From Marinilabiliaceae bacterium UBA5213 (GTDB lineage Bacteria > Bacteroidota > Bacteroidia > Bacteroidales > Marinilabiliaceae), in NCBI GenBank assembly GCA_002412555.1, contig DHVH01000258.1:1-15010 (forward strand): a stretch of 15,010 bases of DNA, read 5' to 3'. A model generated the notes under the pieces. It was not told the DNA's origin and did no database searches. It was given only the letters and a program-made list of their open reading frames with translations. Shown here piece by piece: positions 6,249 through 12,310 of the stretch (positions within the stretch are counted from its first letter, which is position 1; each line of letters opens with the position of its first letter). A program made the translations under genes and the position numbers.

Positions 6249-7460
6249 CTAATTACGGATTCTAGATCCCTTCTGAGCAAAGAAAATCAAGTACGCATAA
6301 TAGACAAACAGCATGCTCAACGCTACTATCACGGATGCTGTAGCGCTTTGAATGGCACCCATTACCGGCATTAAAATGGCAGCGCCTATTACCGAGGTGG
6401 CAATGACTCCTGAGGCCACATCAGAGTGAGGTCCAAGATCCTTAAGCGCTAAACTATAAATCACCGGCCACATAATGGAATGGAACAGACCTGTTCCCAA
6501 GAATAGCCACATACTGATGTTTCCTTCCAACATAAAACTACCAAAAAGCATTAAGGCGCCTCCGGTTGCACAAATGGACAAGATCAAGCTTGGCTTGTAT
6601 TTTTTCAATAAAAAAATACCCAACAAGCGGCCTACCATTAATCCACCCCAATAAAACTTCAACATATCAGTCGTTGAGGTAGTTATAAGCAGTTGCTTTT
6701 TATTGGCAAAATCGGCAAAGAAACTGGGAATACCCACTTCTATTCCCATGTAGACAAAAATGGCCAATGAACCTAACCACACATGTGGATATTTGAAAGC
6801 ATTGGATTTATACTTCCCGGTTTTTGCATTCTCCTCCTGATCTTCTTTAATGTTAGGCAGTTTCAAGAAAAGCATAATAACAAGAATCACAGCGGTTGCA
6901 ATACCAATACCCATGTAAGGAGACTTAACAATATCCTGAATAACGCTATTGGCAAGCACTTGATTGTCTCCAACATTAGGCAGCACCAAAAGCATTGAAA
7001 CAAAAACCGGAGCAATTACAGTTGCCACAGAATTTAATGCATTGGTAAGCGTTAATCGGCTGGCCGAACTTTCAGCAGGGCCTAAGGCCACTACATAGGG
7101 GGCTGCTGCCACTTGAAGAACTACCACCCCAATCGCAAAAATTGAAACGGCACTCAAAAATCCATAATAGCCAAATCCAACGCCCGGGATGGCTGCAAAA
7201 AAACCGAGAGAAATCAATCCTAATCCGGTAAAAATGGCAAAGCGGTAGCCAATTCTATTGATAAGAAAACCTACAGGGATTGAAAGTGCATACGCTCCGT
7301 AAAAGAAGGTATTTGGTAATTGCTTCTGCACATCATTTAACCCAAAAGCACCTTGCAAAAACTCAATCGTTGAGTTATTCATGGTAGTAATGAAGCCGAA
7401 CAAAAAGAATAGCGAGGCCATTACTATCAATGGAAACAAATACTTGTTTTGATTGCCCAT
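6249..7460 (-). CDS. MFS sugar transporter, FHS (FucP/GluP) family
   Basis: This 403-residue, roughly 12-helix inner-membrane protein belongs to the fucose/glucose-galactose symporter family. Seen in the sequence: the first helix FFLFGFITTMNNSTIEFLQ; the family loop NRIGYRFAI; the helix-4 motif LQVAAAPYVVALGP (115-128) and SRLTLTNALNSVATVIAP, matching the family pattern LQxxANPYVxxLG and RLNLxQxxNS; and the late motif GLFHSIMWPVIYSLAL. Position behind galK and galM (27 bases after galM) points to galactose, and possibly glucose, as substrate. By hand alignment, the positions of E. coli FucP Asp46 and Glu135 are Asn29 and Gln116, and the usual Asn of ANP is Ala120, so the energy coupling may differ from FucP. 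It is last in the transcript and ends at a shared terminator. Confidence 0.88.
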   Translation of the reverse strand: MGNQNKYLFPLIVMASLFFLFGFITTMNNSTIEFLQGAFGLNDVQKQLPNTFFYGAYALSIPVGFLINRIGYRFAIFTGLGLISLGFFAAIPGVGFGYYGFLSAVSIFAIGVVVLQVAAAPYVVALGPAESSASRLTLTNALNSVATVIAPVFVSMLLVLPNVGDNQVLANSVIQDIVKSPYMGIGIATAVILVIMLFLKLPNIKEDQEENAKTGKYKSNAFKYPHVWLGSLAIFVYMGIEVGIPSFFADFANKKQLLITTSTTDMLKFYWGGLMVGRLLGIFLLKKYKPSLILSICATGGALMLFGSFMLEGNISMWLFLGTGLFHSIMWPVIYSLALKDLGPHSDVASGVIATSVIGAAILMPVMGAIQSATASVIVALSMLFVYYAYLIFFAQKGSRIRN

Positions 7461-7487
7461 ACAAATATGATTTATTAATTGTGAATA

Positions 7488-8549
7488 TTATCTGGTTAAA
7501 AATCTGTGAATGCAACTGTGCCTGTAAACCTGTCCAGGTTTTAAAACGCTTGAAGGAAAATAAGGATGGTTGATGGCATCAGGAAAGTGCTGCGTTTCAA
7601 GGCAAAAACCTTCATGCTTGTTATAAACTTTTCCGTGTTTCCCCTTTTCATTTTCCATCCAGTTAGAAGAGTAAAACTGCACCCCTGGCTGGGTGGTAAA
7701 AACTTCCATAACTCTTCCGCTTAAAGGGGCATATGCCGTGGCGGCCAGACCTAAGACCCCTGAACGATTTTTCAATACCCAATTATGGTCATAACCAGCG
7801 CCATTTTTCAACTGCTCATTTTCCATAAATAGATCTTTCCCTATGGCTTTCTGAGTGGTAAAGTCCATTGGGGTTCCCTTAACCCTGAGAATTTCTCCTG
7901 TTGGTATGGAGGTATCGTCTATTGGTGTAAAGAAATCAGCATGGATAGTGAGTTCATGGTCTAGTATCTTACCTGACCCTTCGCCTTCCAAATTAAAATA
8001 GGAATGACTGGCCAGATTGACCAAGGTCGTTTTGTCAGTAGTAGCTTGATATTCAACAATCAACTCGTCCTTTTCGGTCAACGTATAAACAACTTGAACT
8101 TTCAAGTTCCCCGGATAATGCTCTTCACCATCTTTTGAAAGGTAGGACAATATAAGCTGATTGGAAGACACTTTCTCTGCATCCCAAACCACTTTATTGA
8201 AACCTGTCATTCCTCCATGTAAATGATTGGGTCCATTGTTAACAGCCAATTGATAAACTTCACCTTCTAATTCAAAGGTGCCATTAGCTATTCTATTGGC
8301 ACTTCGGCCACAAATGGCGCCCATATATGGGCCATTACCACTCACATAGTCCTCTATGTTATCCAATCCCAGTACTACATCCGCGAAATCACCATCCTTA
8401 TCCGGCACAAAGAGGCTCACTATATGAGCTCCAAAGTTGGTGATTTGAGTCACCAGACCATTGCTGTTGCGCAGCGTATACAATGCGGTCGCTTTGCCAT
8501 TTACGTTAGAGGTAAAACGTTCTTCATTGATCATTTCAAAATTTTTCAT
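7488..8549 (-). CDS. galM: Aldose 1-epimerase (galactose mutarotase)
   Basis: GalM interconverts the alpha and beta anomers of galactose and other aldoses so that galactokinase can use the alpha form. At 353 residues it has the normal length. Catalytic and binding residues are all visible: NHLHGG with His109/His111, HSYFNL with His182 (general acid), GYDHNWVL with Asp254, and GFCLETQHFPDA with Glu318 (general base), plus GRSANRI near residue 81. No signal peptide is seen, so it acts in the cytoplasm. It lies between galK (70-base gap with a small AT hairpin) and the MFS transporter (27-base gap), consistent with one galactose transcript. Nothing unusual was found. Confidence 0.95.
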   Translation of the reverse strand: MKNFEMINEERFTSNVNGKATALYTLRNSNGLVTQITNFGAHIVSLFVPDKDGDFADVVLGLDNIEDYVSGNGPYMGAICGRSANRIANGTFELEGEVYQLAVNNGPNHLHGGMTGFNKVVWDAEKVSSNQLILSYLSKDGEEHYPGNLKVQVVYTLTEKDELIVEYQATTDKTTLVNLASHSYFNLEGEGSGKILDHELTIHADFFTPIDDTSIPTGEILRVKGTPMDFTTQKAIGKDLFMENEQLKNGAGYDHNWVLKNRSGVLGLAATAYAPLSGRVMEVFTTQPGVQFYSSNWMENEKGKHGKVYNKHEGFCLETQHFPDAINHPYFPSSVLKPGQVYRHSCIHRFLTR

Positions 8550-8568
8550 AATTCAATTGGTGCTAAAT

Positions 8569-8588
8569 AACAATAGTTCGTTATTGTT
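8569..8588. repeat. Small intercistronic hairpin between galK and galM
   Basis: AACAATA-GTTCGT-TATTGTT forms a 7-bp AT-rich stem in the 70-base gap after the galK stop. It is too weak for a convincing terminator, but it could affect mRNA stability or partly reduce read-through into galM. Confidence 0.4.
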
Positions 8589-8619
8589 TTGTAATTAACC
8601 TAACGATCTATTGATATAA

Positions 8620-9903
8620 TTAAAGCTCGACTTTAACGGCTCCTTTTTGACGGATAAATAGCTTGTAGCAGGCTCCTTCTCCAAAGACATGCTCCAGTGT
8701 AGAGACATACTTATCCAATAAATGTTGAGGAACGAAGGCTTGAATGGTTCCTGCAAATCCGCCTCCATGTACACGCCATGCGCCTTCACCTTTCAGAACA
8801 AGGCTGCTCAGTGCCAACCCTAAAGACACCCCCTGTTCTTCCACATTATTTACCGGAAAGATATTTTGGTTGTACATATAGGAACTATTACCAGAATCAA
8901 TCACCATGCTAAGGAACGACTTAAAATCATTTTTTTCAAGGGCTGCGACCTGTTCAACCACCCGTGAATTATCTCCCTGGAAATGAATGGCACGCAAGAT
9001 AGCTCTGTCGCTTACTTTATTTCGCATTGAAGGTATGGCCTCAAGAACCTGATCCATAGAAACCTCGCGCAAAACCTTTGCGCCAAGCTGAGCAGCAACA
9101 GATTTCATTTCAACAGGCAAGGAGGCGTACTCATCATTCAAATCAGCGTGATTACCACCTGTGTCGGTAATAACCAGTGCAAAGCCGGTTGAAACAAAAT
9201 CAAAATCCACTTTCTTCACAATTGGTTTTGCAGGATCTTCAAAATCAATAGTAACGAGTCCGCCCACCGAACATGCCGTTTGATCCATTAGGCCACAAGG
9301 TTTTCCAAAGTATTGATTTTCTGCAAATTGTCCGATAATGGCATTTTGAATCGGATCCAATTTCCCATCGTTAAACAAATGACTTATAATGGCTCCTATT
9401 AATACTTCAAACGAAGCAGAAGAACTTAAACCAGAACCTTTGGGAACACCACCATCAATGCATGCATCAAAACCACCAATGGTAAATCCCAGTTCTTTGA
9501 TCCGGGCACTTATACCCTTCACCAATGATCCGGAAGTAAAAAAGGCTTTTTCATCAACAGATAACACCGACAAGTCCACTTCAAACGGTGGATATCCCAC
9601 GGAGTTTATACGTACTTTGTTAGTGCCATTAGGGGCTGCTACAGCAATATTGTCAAGGTTGACAGCACCTGCTAAAACACGTCCAAAATTATGATCGGTA
9701 TGATTTCCTCCTATCTCAGTTCGTCCCGGTGAGCTAAACAAAACGCCTTCGCTGGCTTTGAAGGTCGATTTAAATGTGTCAATAAGTGCTTGATAACGAT
9801 CAGCTTGTTTTTTCAAAACAACAGCATCTGCTCCATACAACTCTTTCATAAAAGCGTTGTCACCCTTATTCAATTGGCTGAGAATTGTTTCAAATTTTTC
9901 CAT
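8620..9903 (-). CDS. galK: Galactokinase, GHMP superfamily (divergent subfamily)
   Basis: It is predicted to phosphorylate galactose to galactose-1-phosphate with ATP, the first step of the Leloir pathway. All three GHMP motifs are present: SPGRTEIGGNHTDHNFG (58-74), the phosphate loop PKGSGLSSSAS (154-164), and WRVHGGGFAGTIQAF near the C-terminus. The catalytic base Asp207 lies in CGLMDQTAC. The protein has 427 residues, with about 30 extra at the N-terminus compared with E. coli GalK. Motif 1 differs from the usual GRVNLIGEHTDYN: the Glu that contacts galactose (Glu43 in human GALK1) is Asn67 here, while Arg61, His68 and Asp70 remain. I recall this TEIGGNHTDH form from other anaerobe galactokinases, so a real subfamily is likely. 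Its first position in a transcript with galM and a sugar transporter supports the galactose role. Confidence 0.88.
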   Translation of the reverse strand: MEKFETILSQLNKGDNAFMKELYGADAVVLKKQADRYQALIDTFKSTFKASEGVLFSSPGRTEIGGNHTDHNFGRVLAGAVNLDNIAVAAPNGTNKVRINSVGYPPFEVDLSVLSVDEKAFFTSGSLVKGISARIKELGFTIGGFDACIDGGVPKGSGLSSSASFEVLIGAIISHLFNDGKLDPIQNAIIGQFAENQYFGKPCGLMDQTACSVGGLVTIDFEDPAKPIVKKVDFDFVSTGFALVITDTGGNHADLNDEYASLPVEMKSVAAQLGAKVLREVSMDQVLEAIPSMRNKVSDRAILRAIHFQGDNSRVVEQVAALEKNDFKSFLSMVIDSGNSSYMYNQNIFPVNNVEEQGVSLGLALSSLVLKGEGAWRVHGGGFAGTIQAFVPQHLLDKYVSTLEHVFGEGACYKLFIRQKGAVKVEL

Positions 9904-9968
9904 AATAAATTGTCAATTAATGTTGTGAATATCTGATATTGTAGATGTTTTGTTTAAAAATGCGCAAC

Positions 9969-9998
9969 TACTCAACCAATACCTTATTGGGATGAGTA
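9969..9998. repeat. Inverted repeat in the galK leader, possible operator or mRNA hairpin
   Basis: TACTCA (9969-9974) pairs with TGAGTA (9993-9998) and CCAAT (9976-9980) with ATTGG (9986-9990), with a 1/2-base internal bulge and a 5-base loop. It lies 66-95 bases upstream of the galK start codon, a suitable place for regulation of the galactose genes. No regulator gene is adjacent. Confidence 0.45.
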
Positions 9999-10375
9999 AG
10001 GAATTTATATATTTTCCAAAAAATAGATACAGTACTTAATTAACAATTATGAACACCTCCCGATTAGAATTTCGAGGGGATGAAAAATTGCTTAAATTAG
10101 GTCATAAAGGTAATAATTACTTTTTTAAAATCCATCGATCTAAATCGAAAATTTTTATTCGCTGAATCTTGGCCCTTAGATGATTTCTATCAAGGCCATA
10201 CGACAGCTGAAATTCAAGCATCTTCGTCAAATTCAAAAAACAATGCCCAAATGCTGGTGTCAGATTTGCCTTGAGTTGCTTGTCGCGGTCAACAAAAGCA
10301 AATTCAAAGTTCCTCAACAACAGCTGATTGTTAAATCTGTTAATAAAGTTTTTACAATCTCCCTTTCATTTTCGT

Positions 10376-10383
10376 TATATTTG
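10376..10383 (+). promoter_or_regulatory. Candidate -7 promoter element of parE-parC
   Basis: TATATTTG is an exact match to the Bacteroidota TAnnTTTG box, 53 bases upstream of the parE ATG. The -33 region has only a T-run (TTTTTAC) rather than a clear TTG. No other good candidate lies between this point and the start codon. Confidence 0.6.
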
Positions 10384-10436
10384 AAAGATTTTTTTGATCA
10401 GAAAAAAGTCGCAAACAGCATTAACAAAGCCACAAT

Positions 10437-12269
10437 ATGATTCAGAATTATTCAGAAGATTCTATTCAAACACTGGACTGGAAGGAGCACATCCGCCGTC
10501 GCCCCGGCATGTACATCGGGAAGTTGGGTGACGGGACCTACAGCGATGATGGTATTTACGTGCTGCTGAAGGAAGTGATGGACAACTCCATAGATGAGTA
10601 CATGATGGGGTTTGGAAAAAAAATTGAAGTGACAGTGACGGATGGAGTGGTACGCGTTCGCGACTATGGCCGGGGCAATCCTTTGGGTAAGGTCGTTGAT
10701 GTGGTTGCGAAAATGAATACCGGTGCCAAATACGACAGCAAGGTCTTCAAAAAATCGGTGGGTCTCAACGGGGTTGGTGTAAAAGCGGTTAATGCCCTGT
10801 CGGTCAACTTTACAGTCCAGGCTTTCAGGGAAGGCGAAACCAAACGCGTTGAGTTCAGTCGCGGAGAACTCACCATGGATCATCCGGTAGAACCCACCAA
10901 GGGGGGCAATGGCACCCTGATTGAATTCCGTCCGGACGAGGCCGTTTTTGAAAAATTCACCTTCAAGGATGAGTATATTGAGGACTTGCTCAAAAACTAT
11001 ACCTACCTGAATGCCGGTCTGGCCATTCATTTCAACGGTCAGGTATTTATTTCCAAGAACGGACTTTTGGATTTGCTCGACGAAAAAATGACGGAGCCGG
11101 GAATCTATGAGCCCATTCACATCAAAGACGAAGACCTGGAGATTGCTATTACCCACACCTCGCAATATGGCGAGGAGTACTACACCTTTGTCAACGGACA
11201 GCATACAACCCAGGGCGGTTCGCACCTCATCGCTTTCAGGGAAGCGATGGTCAAGACTGTACGTGAGTTCTACAACAAAAACTTTGATGTGGCAGATATC
11301 CGCATGGGCATTGTGGCCGCTGTCAGCATTAAAATTGAGGAGCCGGTTTTTGAATCCCAGACTAAAACCAAACTGGGTTCCAAGGACATGTCGCCCGACG
11401 GCACATCGGTACGTAATTATGTGCATGATTTTCTGAAGCAGCATCTCGACAACTACCTGCACAAAAAATCAGCCACGGCTGACATTCTGTACAAAAAAAT
11501 CCTTGAATCGGAGAAGGAGCGCAAGGCCATATCTGGCATACAGAAGCTGGCACGTGAGCGTGCCAAAAAAGTAAGTCTGCACAACAAAAAATTGCGCGAC
11601 TGCCGCATCCATTATAACTCCAATGCGGAGAAAAAACTGGAATCATCGATCTTTATTACTGAGGGAGATTCGGCCAGTGGGTCTATTACTAAAGCACGGG
11701 ATGTAACCACACAAGCAGTTTTCTCGCTGAAAGGAAAACCTTTGAATTCGTACGGACTGACACGGAAAATCGTCTATGAAAATGAAGAGTTCAACTTGCT
11801 TCAGGCGGCCCTTAATATTGAGGAAGGATTAGAGTCTTTGCGCTACAACCATGTGATCATAGCTACCGATGCCGATGTGGATGGCATGCACATTCGTCTG
11901 CTCCTCATCACCTTCTTTCTTCAGTTTTTTCCTGAACTGATAAAAAACGGACACCTATATATATTGCAAACACCCTTATTCAGGGTACGCAATAAAAAGG
12001 AAACCCGCTATTGCTATAATGAAGATGAACGCATTAAAGCGCTGAAAGCTTTGGGAGCCAACCCTGAAATCACTCGATTTAAAGGTTTGGGTGAAATTTC
12101 ACCCGACGAGTTTTCGAATTTTATACAAAAAGACATCCGTCTGGATCAGGTGCGTATGAAAAAAGAAGATGCTGCCAAAGAACTGCTGGATTTTTATATG
12201 GGAAAAAACACGCCGGACCGACAAACCTTTATCATCGACAACCTGATTGTTGATGAAGAAATGCTATAA
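10437..12269 (+). CDS. parE: DNA topoisomerase IV subunit B (ParE-type type IIA ATPase)
   Basis: This is the ATPase and TOPRIM subunit of the type IIA topoisomerase that decatenates and relaxes DNA with ParC. Motifs in order: HIRRRPGMYIG (18-28); EVMDNSIDE with Glu46 (water-activating) and Asn50 (Mg-ATP); GRGNPLGKVVDVV (79-91); the ATP lid VGLNGVGVKAVNALS (108-122); QTK loop Gln308-Lys310; TOPRIM EGDSA (409-413), LKGKPLNSYG and the metal triad DADVD (478-482); and RFKGLGE (547-553). At 610 residues it is short, without the large insertion of gamma-proteobacterial GyrB. Topoisomerase IV is preferred over gyrase because the partner encoded 41 bases downstream has an 874-residue ParC-like sequence without a canonical GyrA box, and the KPLNSYG form is ParE-like in Bacteroidota. 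There is no clear Shine-Dalgarno before the ATG, as is normal for the phylum. Confidence 0.93.
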   Translation: MIQNYSEDSIQTLDWKEHIRRRPGMYIGKLGDGTYSDDGIYVLLKEVMDNSIDEYMMGFGKKIEVTVTDGVVRVRDYGRGNPLGKVVDVVAKMNTGAKYDSKVFKKSVGLNGVGVKAVNALSVNFTVQAFREGETKRVEFSRGELTMDHPVEPTKGGNGTLIEFRPDEAVFEKFTFKDEYIEDLLKNYTYLNAGLAIHFNGQVFISKNGLLDLLDEKMTEPGIYEPIHIKDEDLEIAITHTSQYGEEYYTFVNGQHTTQGGSHLIAFREAMVKTVREFYNKNFDVADIRMGIVAAVSIKIEEPVFESQTKTKLGSKDMSPDGTSVRNYVHDFLKQHLDNYLHKKSATADILYKKILESEKERKAISGIQKLARERAKKVSLHNKKLRDCRIHYNSNAEKKLESSIFITEGDSASGSITKARDVTTQAVFSLKGKPLNSYGLTRKIVYENEEFNLLQAALNIEEGLESLRYNHVIIATDADVDGMHIRLLLITFFLQFFPELIKNGHLYILQTPLFRVRNKKETRYCYNEDERIKALKALGANPEITRFKGLGEISPDEFSNFIQKDIRLDQVRMKKEDAAKELLDFYMGKNTPDRQTFIIDNLIVDEEML

Positions 12270-12310
12270 ACTAGGTCAAAAAGACAGAAACAGGGTTACA
12301 ATTTCGAAAC

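Larger units (their letters stand above)
9904..10436. other. AT-rich divergent control region between galK and parE
   Basis: This 533-base interval has no gene I can support. On the galK side it holds a 13-bp palindrome AATATC-T-GATATT (9928-9940), a longer stem TACTCA/CCAAT...ATTGG/TGAGTA (9969-9998) and a weaker hairpin with arms 10056-10063 and 10072-10079. A weak minus-strand -7-like box TACCTTTA lies at 10105-10112 and would give a leader of roughly 190 bases. On the parE side it holds an exact -7 box (10376-10383). Two opposite open frames of about 86 codons run through 10117-10440 but resemble nothing I know. Confidence 0.65.

Noticed and set aside
10117..10320. Possible 67-residue minus-strand gene
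   Set aside because: It needs a TTG start, lies in AT-rich DNA and has no recognisable sequence.
10180..10440. Possible small gene coupled to parE through an ATGA overlap
   Set aside because: An exact -7 promoter box for parE lies inside it, it has no recognisable motif, and its start has no support; kept only as a low-interest observation.
10452..11462. A 336-codon minus-strand open frame opposite parE
   Set aside because: It is long, but fully antisense to conserved ParE sequence; the length follows from parE codon usage, and the translation resembles no family.
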